Positions 8,855-16,493 are shown, counted from the stretch's first letter. The stretch: 64,000 nt of DNA from DASSKK01 sp035690495 (GCA_035690495.1 DASSKK010000001.1:106384-170383); one strand, 5' to 3'. Notes: generated by a model from the letters alone, not told the origin. Made by a program: numbers and translations.

Positions 8855-8912
8855 CCCGATTCGTCCGTGCCCGCTCCGCGTGAAACGGACGCAGTTTCGC
8901 GGACGAATCGGG
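8855..8912. repeat. Palindromic repeat, family A, copy 1 (between ssb and rpsR)
   Basis: 13-bp perfect inverted arms (CCCGATTCGTCCG at 8855-8867, complement at 8900-8912) flank an asymmetric core containing GCGTGAAACGGACGCAG. The same arms and core recur at 38076-38127 (core inverted) and, in frame in a gene, at 62532-62601. It lies just upstream of the rpsR ribosome-binding site. Confidence 0.9.
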
Positions 8913-8958
8913 GTTTCCACCCATTCCGGCGTACGCCGGGCTCTTGGAAGGAGAGAGC

Positions 8959-9195
8959 ATGGCCAAGCCCGTACTCCGCAAACCGAAGAAGAAGGTCTGC
9001 CAGTTCTGCAAGGACAAGGTGACCTACGTCGACTACAAGGACACCGTCCTGCTCCGCAAGTTCATCTCCGACCGCGGCAAGATCCGTGCGCGCCGGGTGA
9101 CCGGCAACTGCGTCCAGCACCAGCGCGACGTGGCCATCGCGGTCAAGAACGCCCGCGAGGTGGCGCTGCTGCCCTACACGTCGACGGCCCGCTGA
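8959..9195 (+). CDS. rpsR: 30S ribosomal protein S18
   Basis: A 78-residue S18, the platform protein that binds next to S6. [20 protein letters not shown] shows the CxxC of the zinc-binding (C+) form; a third Cys is in TGNCVQHQ, and [18 protein letters not shown] is the typical core. GAAGGAGAG precedes ATG 8959; an in-frame ATG 15 bp earlier overlaps that site and is rejected. Separated from ssb by a palindromic repeat. Possession of a C+ paralogue often pairs with a zinc-free copy elsewhere, not seen here. Confidence 0.96.
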   Translation: MAKPVLRKPKKKVCQFCKDKVTYVDYKDTVLLRKFISDRGKIRARRVTGNCVQHQRDVAIAVKNAREVALLPYTSTAR

Positions 9196-9215
9196 GCCAG
9201 GAGGACACCTCAGTC

Positions 9216-9659
9216 ATGAAGCTCATCCTCACCCAGGAGGTGGCCGGCCTCGGCGCCCCCGGCGACGTCGTGGAGGTCAAGGACGGCTACGGCCGCAACT
9301 ACCTGGTCCCCCGCGGCTTCGGGATCCGCTGGACCAAGGGTGGCGCGCGCACGATCGAGTCGATCAAGACCGCCCGCGAGACGCGGGCCGTGCGCGACCT
9401 CGACCACGCCCAGCAGATCAAGACCGATCTCGAGGCCACGACGTACAACCTGCCGGTGCGTGCCGGCGAGAGCGGCCGGCTGTTCGGTGCGGTCACGGTC
9501 GGCGACATCGCCGGCGTGCTGGCCGAGTCGGGCACCAGCGTCGACAAGCGCAAGATCATCGTCGGCAACCCGATCAAGACGCTCGGCGCGCACCAGGTCA
9601 CGGTCAAGGTCGCCGACGAGGTGGACGCGGTCGTGCACCTCAACGTCGTGCCCAGCTGA
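9216..9659 (+). CDS. rplI: 50S ribosomal protein L9
   Basis: A 147-residue L9, the two-domain elongated protein at the base of the L1 stalk. The N-terminal domain [30 protein letters not shown] is canonical, followed by the long connecting helix and the C-terminal domain. CCAGGAGGAC supplies the ribosome-binding site ahead of ATG 9216. Last gene of the operon; a 7-bp-stem hairpin lies 25 bp after the stop. Confidence 0.97.
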   Translation: MKLILTQEVAGLGAPGDVVEVKDGYGRNYLVPRGFGIRWTKGGARTIESIKTARETRAVRDLDHAQQIKTDLEATTYNLPVRAGESGRLFGAVTVGDIAGVLAESGTSVDKRKIIVGNPIKTLGAHQVTVKVADEVDAVVHLNVVPS

Positions 9660-9683
9660 GCAGTCGGCCGACCTGGCGCGGCG

Positions 9684-9712
9684 GATTGCGACTCCGCAAC
9701 GATCCCGCAATC
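9684..9712 (+). terminator. Possible hairpin after rplI
   Basis: GATTGCG (9684-9690) pairs with CGCAATC (9706-9712) over a 15-base loop, shortly after the rplI stop. There is no T-run, so it is a weak terminator call. Confidence 0.35.
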
Positions 9713-9719
9713 TGGTACG

Positions 9720-9798
9720 CATGTCATGACATGTGACCAGTGGTGTGGTCCAATAGCGACGCACTCGTCATAGTTGGCTGCCACAGGTTACCTGTGGC
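9720..9798. promoter_or_regulatory. Two palindromes upstream of the secreted PLD gene
   Basis: A perfect 14-bp palindrome CATGTCATGACATG (9720-9733) and a 19-bp one with arms GCCACAGG/CCTGTGGC around TTA (9780-9798) lie in the 160-bp leader before ATG 9819. Both look like dimer operators; the second ends 20 bp before the start codon and could block transcription or translation. Function is inferred. Confidence 0.45.
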
Positions 9799-9818
9799 CA
9801 GGCACTCGGGGGTATTCA

Positions 9819-11588
9819 ATGCGTCGCCCGCTGACCAGCCTTGTCGCCGCCGTCGCGGTGGCCGTCGCGACAGTCGTGACGCCGCTCGCCGGGGTTGCCG
9901 CGCAGGGCGCGACGGTGGCGCACGGCTCCCCGTCCGCCGACGGTACGACGACCCCGCCGTTCGAGCTGGTCGCGAACAACGACCGGGCGCGGATCCGGGC
10001 CGGCGAGAAGGCGACCACCGACGTGCTCGCCAACGACTCCTGCACGGTCAAGCAGCAGCCCTGCCCGTCGAACCGCGTGCGCATCTCGATCGACCGGACC
10101 ACCGTGCCCAAGAACGTCGAGGCGCACATCCACCAGGTCGACGGCACGATCACCGTCACCGTGCCCGACCACCGCCGCGCCGGCCGGTTCTCGATCTGGT
10201 ACATCCTGCGCAACCGCTTCGGGCAAGAGGCGCGCGCCGCGCTGCGGGTGCGCGTGGTCTACCCCGGCTACTCGCCGCGGCACGCCACGCCGCACGGCGG
10301 GCCGACGTTCAACGACCCCGAGGGCGACCTGGCCCATCGGCGCAACATCCTGCACCAGGTGATCGTGAACATCGACAGCGTCCGCGGCTACAAGGTCGAC
10401 TCCCGCCGGCAGTGCCCGCGCAACATCGAGTACGCGCCCAACGAGATCAAGATCTCGCTGTACTCCATCGCGGACATGAACTTCGTCAACGCGCTGATCC
10501 GGGCGGTACGCCGCTGCGTGAGCGTGCAGCTGCTGATGAACGACCACCTGGACGCCACCACGTCGCCGAGCTGGGGCAAGCTGCTGCGCGTGGTCGGCAA
10601 CGACCGCACCAAGTACTCCTGGACCTACCGCTGCAAGTCGAGCTGCCGCGGCAGGCACGGCGTACTCCACTCGAAGTTCTACCTGTTCTCCAAGGTCGGC
10701 AAGCGCCGCGACGTGGTGATGGTCGGGTCGTCGAACATGACCACCAACGCCTCGCACGTGCAGTGGAACGACCTGCTCACCCGGACCGGACACCCGAAGC
10801 TCTACGACGAGTTCCGCAGCGTGTTCGAGGAGATGGCCCCCGACAAGTACGTGCCCGACGGGTTCCGGCACTACACCGCCGGCCCCTACGACATCGACTT
10901 CTGGCCGCAGATCGGCGCCACCGCCAAGGACGACGCGCTGCTCGGCTACTTCAAGTCCATCCGCTGCAAGGGCGCCACCGGCGGGGCCGGGCGGGACGGC
11001 CACACGGTGGTCTACATCAACATCCACGCCTGGCACTCCTCGCCGCGCGGGCAGTACCTCGCCGACAAGGTCCGCTCGCTGTGGGCGCACGGCTGCTGGA
11101 TCCACATCCTCTACAGCTTCATGGGCCACCACATCTTCCACACGTTGGAGGACCACACCAACCGGCGGATGGTGGTGCTGCGGACGCTGTTCCCGCAGAA
11201 GGACACCGACGTGGCCAGGATCTACTCGCACATGAAGAACATCGCGGTCTCCGGCCACACCGTCGACGACACCAGCACCTGGGTGGTGTGGACCGGCTCG
11301 AACAACTTCACCAACATGGGCGTGCACTCCGACGAGGTGATGATGCGGGTGCCGTTCCGCGACGTCTACCGCAAGTACGTCCGGCACTGGCACTACATCG
11401 CGCACACGATGTCCTCACCGACCTGGGCGATCTACTCCGAGCCCAGCGGCGGAGGACGTGCGCCGGACGACACCGACCGGGTCGCCGCCCGGATGGGCCG
11501 CTCGCCGACGACGCGCGGGACAAGCGCGCCGACCGTGCGCCGGCTGTCTCCTCTGCAGATCAGGACCCCCGGCCAGGACATGGACTGA
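9819..11588 (+). CDS. Secreted phospholipase D-superfamily protein
   Basis: A 589-residue exported protein. MRRPLTSLVAAVAVAVATVV begins a signal peptide with likely cleavage after GVAAQG (~residue 30). A beta-rich N-terminal region (to ~165) is followed by two PLD half-sites: VLHSKFYLF...VMVGSSNMT (~residues 284-311) and IYSHMKNIAV...VVWTGSNNFTNMG (~467-502). These give the paired HxK...GS/TxN catalytic residues of phosphodiesterases/phospholipases. The nucleotide or lipid substrate is unknown. ATG 9819 is chosen because it starts the signal peptide; an in-frame TTG at 9774 would bury it. It is inserted between rplI and the MATE-dnaB pair. Confidence 0.78.
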   Translation: MRRPLTSLVAAVAVAVATVVTPLAGVAAQGATVAHGSPSADGTTTPPFELVANNDRARIRAGEKATTDVLANDSCTVKQQPCPSNRVRISIDRTTVPKNVEAHIHQVDGTITVTVPDHRRAGRFSIWYILRNRFGQEARAALRVRVVYPGYSPRHATPHGGPTFNDPEGDLAHRRNILHQVIVNIDSVRGYKVDSRRQCPRNIEYAPNEIKISLYSIADMNFVNALIRAVRRCVSVQLLMNDHLDATTSPSWGKLLRVVGNDRTKYSWTYRCKSSCRGRHGVLHSKFYLFSKVGKRRDVVMVGSSNMTTNASHVQWNDLLTRTGHPKLYDEFRSVFEEMAPDKYVPDGFRHYTAGPYDIDFWPQIGATAKDDALLGYFKSIRCKGATGGAGRDGHTVVYINIHAWHSSPRGQYLADKVRSLWAHGCWIHILYSFMGHHIFHTLEDHTNRRMVVLRTLFPQKDTDVARIYSHMKNIAVSGHTVDDTSTWVVWTGSNNFTNMGVHSDEVMMRVPFRDVYRKYVRHWHYIAHTMSSPTWAIYSEPSGGGRAPDDTDRVAARMGRSPTTRGTSAPTVRRLSPLQIRTPGQDMD

Positions 11589-11593
11589 CTCCG

Positions 11594-11622
11594 GCCGCCC
11601 CGCACGCGCCCGGCGGCGTTTT
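11594..11622 (+). terminator. GC hairpin with T-run after the PLD gene
   Basis: GCCGCC (11594-11599) pairs with GGCGGC (11612-11617) and is followed by GTTTTC, six bases after the PLD stop. It resembles an intrinsic terminator, with a short stem and a 12-base loop. Confidence 0.45.
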
Positions 11623-11704
11623 CGGCGCTCGACGCACAACCCCGGTGCGCCTTCGCTTCTCCGCCTTGCCGTCCACGCACGGGATGCGACCGGAGCAGTA
11701 AGAC

Positions 11705-13024
11705 TCAGGTCAGCCAGGCGGTGCCGCGGGCGCGGTGCAGGAGCACGGCGCCGCGCACGCCCATGAACCCGACCCCGAAGGCGACCCACAGCCAAAGCAG
11801 GTTGCCGCCCGCGGTGGTGGCCAGCGCGGCCAGCGGGACGAACACGGCCAGCACCACCAGGCCGCCCCAGGCCAGGTAGGTGCCGTCGCCGGCGCCGATC
11901 AGCACGCCGTCGAGGACGAACACCACGCCGGCCAGCGGCTGGAAGACGGCTGCGACCAGCAGCACCGCGGTCAGCCGCGCCTGCACCGCATGGTCGCCGG
12001 TGAAGATCCGGCCGAGGACCGGCGAGGCCGCCGCGAGCGCGAGACCGGTGATCACCCCGGACCCGAGCCCCCACTTGGTCATCCGGTCGGTCACCGAGCG
12101 GGTCCCCGCGACATCCCCGGCGCCGAGGTAGCGCCCGGTGATCGCCTGGGCGGCGATCGCGATCGCGTCCAGGGTGAACGCCAGGAACGTCCAGATCGTC
12201 AGGGCGAGCTGATGGGTGGCCAGCGCCGTGGCACCCAGCGTGGTCGCGGCGTACGTCGTGACCAGCAGCGAGGCACGCAGCGTGAGCGTGCGCACCACCA
12301 GAGCGACCCCTGCCCGGGCGGCCCGGCCGATGCCGCCTCGGTCGGGCCGCAACGAGGCTCCGGACCGGCGGGCGCCGCGGGCGACGACGGCCGCGACCGC
12401 CGCCGCCGACCCGAGCTGGGCGAGGTCGCTGCCGACTGCGGATCCCGCGATGCCCAGCCCGGCGCCGTAGACCAAACCGACGTTGAGGGCCACGTTGGCC
12501 GCGTTGCCGACGACCGCGATCAGCAGCGGGGTGCGGGTGTCCTGCAGGCCGCGCAGCACGCCGGTGCCGGCCAGCAGCACCAGCAGCGGGGTCACCCCGA
12601 GGAACGCCCAGTGCAGGTACGTCGTGGCGTGTGCGGCGACCTGCGGGCCCGGACCGAACAGGCCCACCAGCCAGGCCGAGAACGGCACGCCGACGGCCGT
12701 GACGGGCACTCCGATCAGCACCGCCAGCCACAGCCCGTCCACCCCCTGGGTGAGCGCACCTCGCACGTCGCCGGCGCCGAGCCGGCGGGCCACCGAGGCG
12801 GTGGTGCCGTAGGCCAGGAAGATGCACAGCCCCACCGCGGTCTGCACGATCGCGCCGGCCACTCCGAGGCCGGCCAGCGGGGCGGTGCCGAGATGGCCGA
12901 CGATCCCCGCGTCGGCGAGCAGGAACAGCGGCTCGGCGACCAGCGCGAGGAAGGCGGGCACGGCGAGCCGGACGATCTCCCGGGCCTCTCCGGACGGCTG
13001 CCGCACCAGCCTCCGCGCCACCAT
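11705..13024 (-). CDS. MATE-family multidrug/toxin exporter
   Basis: A 439-residue inner-membrane protein with about twelve hydrophobic helices arranged as two pseudo-repeats, matching the DinF-like MATE antiporters that expel cationic compounds using Na+ or H+. Typical segments are VPAFLALVAEPLFLLADAGIVGHLG in helix 1 (V/L-rich, with the E/D pair) and ALATHQLALTIWTFLAFTLDAIAIAAQ in helix 7-8. ATG 13022-13024 is the start, since residues upstream are not hydrophobic. A MATE gene directly before dnaB recurs in actinobacterial genomes; the two are divergent here. The substrate is unknown. Confidence 0.85.
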   Translation of the reverse strand: MVARRLVRQPSGEAREIVRLAVPAFLALVAEPLFLLADAGIVGHLGTAPLAGLGVAGAIVQTAVGLCIFLAYGTTASVARRLGAGDVRGALTQGVDGLWLAVLIGVPVTAVGVPFSAWLVGLFGPGPQVAAHATTYLHWAFLGVTPLLVLLAGTGVLRGLQDTRTPLLIAVVGNAANVALNVGLVYGAGLGIAGSAVGSDLAQLGSAAAVAAVVARGARRSGASLRPDRGGIGRAARAGVALVVRTLTLRASLLVTTYAATTLGATALATHQLALTIWTFLAFTLDAIAIAAQAITGRYLGAGDVAGTRSVTDRMTKWGLGSGVITGLALAAASPVLGRIFTGDHAVQARLTAVLLVAAVFQPLAGVVFVLDGVLIGAGDGTYLAWGGLVVLAVFVPLAALATTAGGNLLWLWVAFGVGFMGVRGAVLLHRARGTAWLT

Positions 13025-13170
13025 TGGCCCATGGCACCACGTTGCGCGCCTCGCGTCCACGGCCGGCGAGCCAGGGGAGGTGCAGGTTCGCCGACATCCA
13101 TGGTGAAGCGCCGGCCGACACGGACGGACTAGTCCTTTCGGATGTGGGTAACTAGTCCTCTCCTGTGTAT

Positions 13171-13190
13171 AACCATCCGATCGGGTGGTT
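13171..13190. promoter_or_regulatory. 20-bp near-palindrome upstream of the MATE gene
   Basis: AACCATCCGATCGGGTGGTT matches its own reverse complement except for one base pair. It lies 147 bp upstream of the MATE start, just after TGTGTATAA, a plausible -10-like element. It is a candidate operator for a TetR/MarR-type repressor of the exporter. Inference only. Confidence 0.4.
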
Positions 13191-13504
13191 GCGGTCGTGA
13201 CCGGTTTTGTCGACTTTGCCGACTCGCCGAACCGTCCGTACCCCAGCTGTCCGCGGCCCGGAATTGGTCGGCAACTTTCTTGACTCCACACTTCGGCAGC
13301 GGTGTTTGTGCAGGTCAGAGACGTGCTCGCCCGGACTCCCCGACTGTCTTCCACAGTTGTGTGAACAGGCTGTGCACAGTTGTCCCCGGCGTGTTCCACA
13401 CGGGATCGGCGGTTGTCCCCAACCCCTGTGGACGGCGGACTTCACGCCGGCGCGTCGTCCCCGTAGCCTCGGCGCTCGTGTGCGGTTCACGGGGCAGGGC
13501 GGCA

Positions 13505-13552
13505 GGAGATGCACGGCGCGGGGCGGCGGGAGATGCACGGCGCGGGGCGGCG
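13505..13552. repeat. 24-bp tandem duplication
   Basis: Two exact consecutive copies of a 24-bp unit beginning GGAGATGCACGG (13505-13528, 13529-13552) in the non-coding region before dnaB. Confidence 0.9.
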
Positions 13553-13719
13553 TGGGAAACGCCCGGGGCGGACGGCTCCGGCGCCGTCCGTGATCGCGTC
13601 GTCGAGGCGCGTCGTCCCCGTCCTTGTCGGTGCCGGTTCGTAGCGTTGCGTCAGAGGGGGCATTCGGCTACCAGGTCCCTGCGCTGCGGACCCGAGCACG
13701 GACACGGAGGAGGTCACCG

Positions 13720-15528
13720 GTGAGCGTCACCGACTTCGGCGCGTCGATCGAGACCGACGCCGGGTGGATGCCGGCGGGCTACGCCGGCGGCGACCGCACC
13801 CCTCCGCAGGACAACGACGCCGAGGTCAGCGTGCTCGGCTCGATGCTGCTGTCCAAGGACGCGATCGCCGACGTCATCGAGGCGGTCCGCGGCGGGGACT
13901 TCTACCGCCCGGTGCACGAGACGATCTTCGACGCGATCGTGGACCTCTACGGCCGCGGCGAGCCGGTGGACCCGGTCACCACCGCCGCCGAGCTGCAGCG
14001 CCGCGGCGAGCTGGGGCGGGTCGGCGGCCCGCCGTACCTCCACACCCTCTCGGCCAGCGTGCCGATCGCCGCGAACGCCGGCTACTACGCGGAGATCGTC
14101 CGCGAGAAGGCGATCCTGCGCAGGCTGGTCGACGCGGGCACCAAGATCGCCCAGCTCGGCTACTCCGGCGAGGGCCAGGTCGACGACGTGGTCGACCGTG
14201 CGCAGGCCGAGGTGTACGGCGTGACCGAGCGTCGCGCGTCGGAGGACTACGCCCCGCTGAAGGACATCATGGAGGCGACCCTCGACGAGATCGAGGCGAT
14301 CAACAACCGCGACGGGCAGATGGTCGGGGTGCCCACCGGCTTCGCCGACCTCGACGAGCTGACCAACGGGCTGCACCCCGGCCAGATGGTGATCGTCGCA
14401 GCGAGGCCGGCGATGGGGAAGGCGCTCGCCCTCGACACGGCGCTGCCCACGCCGACCGGCTGGACCACGATGGGCGAGGCGTCGGTCGGGGACGAGCTCC
14501 TCGGCGCCGAGGGATGCCCGACGCGGGTCGTCGCCGCGACCGAGGTGATGCACGGCCGGCCCTGCTACGAGATGGAGTTCTCCGACGGGTCGGTCATCGT
14601 CGCCGACGCCCAGCACCAGTGGCTCACGTCGACGCTGGTCGGCCCCGTCGACAGCACTGGGGTGCGCACGACCGAGCAGATCGCCGACTCGCTCGATGCG
14701 ACTCATCTGATCGCGATGCCGGACGGAGGCTTCGTCAAGGTCTCCGAGGCGCGCCGGATCGGCTCGGTCCCGGTGCGCTGCGTCGAGGTCGACGCCTCCG
14801 ACCATCTGTACCTCGCCGGCCCGAGCGGTATCCCCACCCACAACTCGACGCTCGGCCTGGACATCTGCCGGGCGGCGTCGATCCACCACGACATGACCAG
14901 CGTGATCTTCTCCCTGGAGATGACGCGCAGCGAGATCACCATGCGGCTGCTGTCGGCGGAGGCGAAGGTCCCCCTCAACCACATGCGCAACGGCAACATG
15001 AACGACGACGACTGGTCGCGGCTGGCGCGCAAGATGGCCGAGGTGTCCGGTGCGCCGCTGTTCATCGACGACTCGCCGAACATGACGATGATGGAGATCC
15101 GCGCCAAGGCCCGCCGGCTCAAGCAGCGCCACGACCTGCGGCTGATCGTCATCGACTACATGCAGCTGATGACCTCCGGCAAGAAGGTGGAGTCCCGGCA
15201 GGTCGAGGTCTCGGAGTTCTCCCGGCAGATCAAGCTGCTCGCCAAGGAGCTCGACGTGCCTATCGTGGCGCTCGCGCAGCTCAACCGTGGCCCCGAGCAG
15301 AGATCGGACAAAAGGCCGATGCTCAGCGATCTACGCGAATCGGGCAGCCTTGAGCAGGACTCGGACATGGTGATCCTGCTGCACCGCGACGACGCCTACG
15401 AGCGGGAGTCCACCAGGCCCGGCGAGGCGGACCTGATCGTGGCCAAGCACCGCAACGGTCCCACCCGGGACGTCGTCGTCGCCTTCCAGGGCCACTACTC
15501 CCGCTTCGTCGACATGGCCGCCGGCTGA
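13720..15528 (+). CDS. dnaB: Replicative DNA helicase DnaB with in-frame intein
   Basis: A 602-residue precursor; without its 141-residue intein the helicase is 461 residues, the normal size. It unwinds DNA ahead of the replisome as a hexamer. The N-terminal domain includes PPQDNDAEVSVLGSMLLSKD. The RecA-like motor carries Walker A (ARPAMGK then, after the intein, STLGLD), Walker B LIVIDYMQLM, LAQLNRGPEQR and the arginine-finger region. The intein splits Walker A between Lys and Ser, so activity requires splicing. GTG 13720 is chosen from GGAGGAGGT 7 bp upstream; the open frame extends to 13624 but without family similarity. Confidence 0.96.
   Translation: MSVTDFGASIETDAGWMPAGYAGGDRTPPQDNDAEVSVLGSMLLSKDAIADVIEAVRGGDFYRPVHETIFDAIVDLYGRGEPVDPVTTAAELQRRGELGRVGGPPYLHTLSASVPIAANAGYYAEIVREKAILRRLVDAGTKIAQLGYSGEGQVDDVVDRAQAEVYGVTERRASEDYAPLKDIMEATLDEIEAINNRDGQMVGVPTGFADLDELTNGLHPGQMVIVAARPAMGKALALDTALPTPTGWTTMGEASVGDELLGAEGCPTRVVAATEVMHGRPCYEMEFSDGSVIVADAQHQWLTSTLVGPVDSTGVRTTEQIADSLDATHLIAMPDGGFVKVSEARRIGSVPVRCVEVDASDHLYLAGPSGIPTHNSTLGLDICRAASIHHDMTSVIFSLEMTRSEITMRLLSAEAKVPLNHMRNGNMNDDDWSRLARKMAEVSGAPLFIDDSPNMTMMEIRAKARRLKQRHDLRLIVIDYMQLMTSGKKVESRQVEVSEFSRQIKLLAKELDVPIVALAQLNRGPEQRSDKRPMLSDLRESGSLEQDSDMVILLHRDDAYERESTRPGEADLIVAKHRNGPTRDVVVAFQGHYSRFVDMAAG
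14422..14844 (+). other. Mini-intein in DnaB Walker A site (class 3-like, 141 residues)
   Basis: The intein starts at Ala (ALALDTALPTPTGWTTMGEA) right after RPAMGK and ends SGIPTHN before Ser+1. Block A and block B (DAQHQWLTS) give the N-terminal splicing domain; VPVRCVEVDASDHLYLAG is block F and PTHN block G. Residue 1 is Ala, not Cys/Ser, while Trp67, Cys120 and Thr139 match the Trp-Cys-Thr signature of class 3 inteins, in which the block F Cys makes the first nucleophilic attack. There is no LAGLIDADG or HNH domain between blocks B and F, so it cannot home by itself. The terminal His140-Asn141 is intact, so splicing is expected. Confidence 0.92.
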
Positions 15529-15547
15529 GCTGCAGTCCAGGGACACG

Positions 15548-15599
15548 CTCATGCCCGTAGGCACCTGTTCGCGCCCAGATCGGTGCTTGTGGGCATGAG
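15548..15599. repeat. Palindromic repeat, family D, copy 1 (after dnaB)
   Basis: CTCATGCCC (15548-15556) pairs exactly with GGGCATGAG (15591-15599), with an inner GGCACC/GGTGC stem. It lies 20 bp after the dnaB stop and may act as a terminator. A close relative lies at 21813-21870. Confidence 0.85.
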
Positions 15600-15879
15600 T
15601 GCTCCGGCCCCGTCAACCAGGTCGGGTGGATCACTCGGTGCGGACGCGGGCGTACCCGTGCTGCAGCCAGTCGGAGGCAGCCACCAGGGTGAAGGTCGCG
15701 GCCCAGGCGCGGTGCGGAGCCGGGCAACCAAGCACTCAAGCCGATGACCGTCGCCACGTGCAAATCTCACACGAGGTGTCAGACTTGCACGCTTCGCTCG
15801 CGCAGTTTCCGCTGAGCCCATGAGCGAAGGCCCTATGCTCCGTCACAGACGGCATGCGCATGCATGTTAACATGCATGC
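15600..15879. other. Intergenic region upstream of vapBC, with two palindromes
   Basis: A 35-bp imperfect palindrome (15757-15791, arms CGTGCAAATCTCACACG with 2 mismatches) and a perfect 22-bp palindrome (15858-15879) that abuts the vapB ATG. A TATGCT at 15834-15839 could be a -10 element. On the minus strand, 15631-15720 reads as a plausible protein C-terminus ending DWLQHGYARVRTE and stop; this may be a gene remnant but has no start and no family I recognise. Confidence 0.55.
15858..15879. promoter_or_regulatory. vapBC operator: Perfect 22-bp palindrome abutting vapB start (likely autoregulatory operator)
   Basis: Eleven-base arms (GCATGCATGTT and complement) centred on GTTAAC end exactly one base before the vapB ATG. 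Ribbon-helix-helix antitoxins bind such sites with their toxin to repress their own operon. No Shine-Dalgarno is possible in this stretch. Confidence 0.7.
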
Positions 15880-16119
15880 ATGCGAACAACGGTGGAGATC
15901 ACCGACAGCCAGCACCGGGCACTCACTGCGGTGGCTCAGCGGCGGGGGCTGCGTGGCTTCTCGCAGCTCGTGCAAGAAGCCGTCGACGCATACCTGCAAG
16001 ACATCGACGCGGGTGAGATCGATCTGCTGCTGAGTCTGGAAGGCAGCATCGATGCCGACCAGGAGCGCGAGATGCGCACCCGGATCGAGTCGGTGAGGTC
16101 CTCGTGGCGGGCCTCGTAG
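15880..16119 (+). CDS. vapB: VapB-type antitoxin (ribbon-helix-helix)
   Basis: A 79-residue antitoxin that neutralises VapC and represses the operon. MRTTVEITDSQHRAL is the ribbon strand plus first helix, and RGFSQLVQEAVDAYL the second helix. The acidic C-terminal half (DIDAGEIDLLLSLEGSIDAD) is the likely toxin-binding segment. The ATG follows a perfect 22-bp palindrome without any ribosome-binding site, so initiation is probably leaderless or SD-independent. It overlaps vapC by 16 bp. Confidence 0.88.
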   Translation: MRTTVEITDSQHRALTAVAQRRGLRGFSQLVQEAVDAYLQDIDAGEIDLLLSLEGSIDADQEREMRTRIESVRSSWRAS

Positions 16120-16493
16120 TCGTCGACACCGATCTGGTCGTGGACTATCTGCGTGGCAAGGGGCCGGGTGTCGCGATGGTGCGTCGGCTGCTCACGGAGC
16201 ATCGACTGCGGTTGACCGCTGTCACGGGGTTCGAGCTTCGCGTCGGGACCGACTTCCTGGAACGCCGGCGCGAGATCATGCGCCTGTTCCGCTCCCGGAC
16301 GGTAGCCATCGACCTTCCTGCCGCGGTCCGCGCCGGCGAGGTCGCCAGCGCCCTTCGTGCGCAGGGCGAGCAGATCGGGTTCGCGGACTGTCTGCAGGCC
16401 GGTGCCTGCCTGCGGCACCGGCTGCCGCTCGCGACACGCAACCAGAGACACTTCGCGCGGGTGCCGGGCCTGGACCTGGTCGAAGTCGTCTAG
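16104..16493 (+). CDS. vapC: VapC-type PIN-domain toxin
   Basis: A 129-residue PIN endoribonuclease toxin of a type II toxin-antitoxin pair. Acidic Mg-binding residues are in place: VVVDTDLVVDYL (Asp8/Asp10), TGFELRVGTD (Glu ~44) and IGFADCLQAG (Asp ~99). The family usually cleaves tRNA or rRNA; the target here is unknown. GTG start inside the vapB 3' end with GTCGGTGAGG upstream, so translation is coupled. A full-length domain suggests it is active. Confidence 0.88.
   Translation: MAGLVVVDTDLVVDYLRGKGPGVAMVRRLLTEHRLRLTAVTGFELRVGTDFLERRREIMRLFRSRTVAIDLPAAVRAGEVASALRAQGEQIGFADCLQAGACLRHRLPLATRNQRHFARVPGLDLVEVV

Larger units (their letters stand above)
13025..13719. other. 695-bp intergenic region between MATE gene and dnaB
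   Basis: No credible gene on either strand. It holds a direct repeat ACTAGTCCT (13128-13136, 13151-13159), a 20-bp near-palindrome at 13171-13190, a stretch (13345-13435) with several degenerate DnaA-box-like 9-mers such as TTGTCCCCA, and a 24-bp tandem duplication (13505-13552). The last 20 bases are the dnaB leader with GGAGGAGGT before the GTG. Confidence 0.7.

Noticed and set aside
9816..11405. Long open frame antisense to the PLD gene
   Set aside because: Its Val/His/Arg/Gly-biased composition is typical of antisense to GC-rich genes, while the sense strand has a signal peptide and catalytic motifs.
11735..13132. Long open frame antisense to the MATE gene
   Set aside because: Composition (Gly/Arg/His/Gln) has no domain sense; the MATE reading has twelve helices.
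13345..13435. Replication origin
   Set aside because: DnaA-box-like words are degenerate, no AT-rich unwinding element, and no dnaA/dnaN next to it.
14422..14844. Homing endonuclease within the intein
   Set aside because: Between blocks B and F there are only ~45 residues and no LAGLIDADG or HNH motif.
15549..15821. Small minus-strand gene after dnaB
   Set aside because: It crosses the hairpin repeat and has no recognisable domain; only a short C-terminus-like stretch in another frame may be a remnant.
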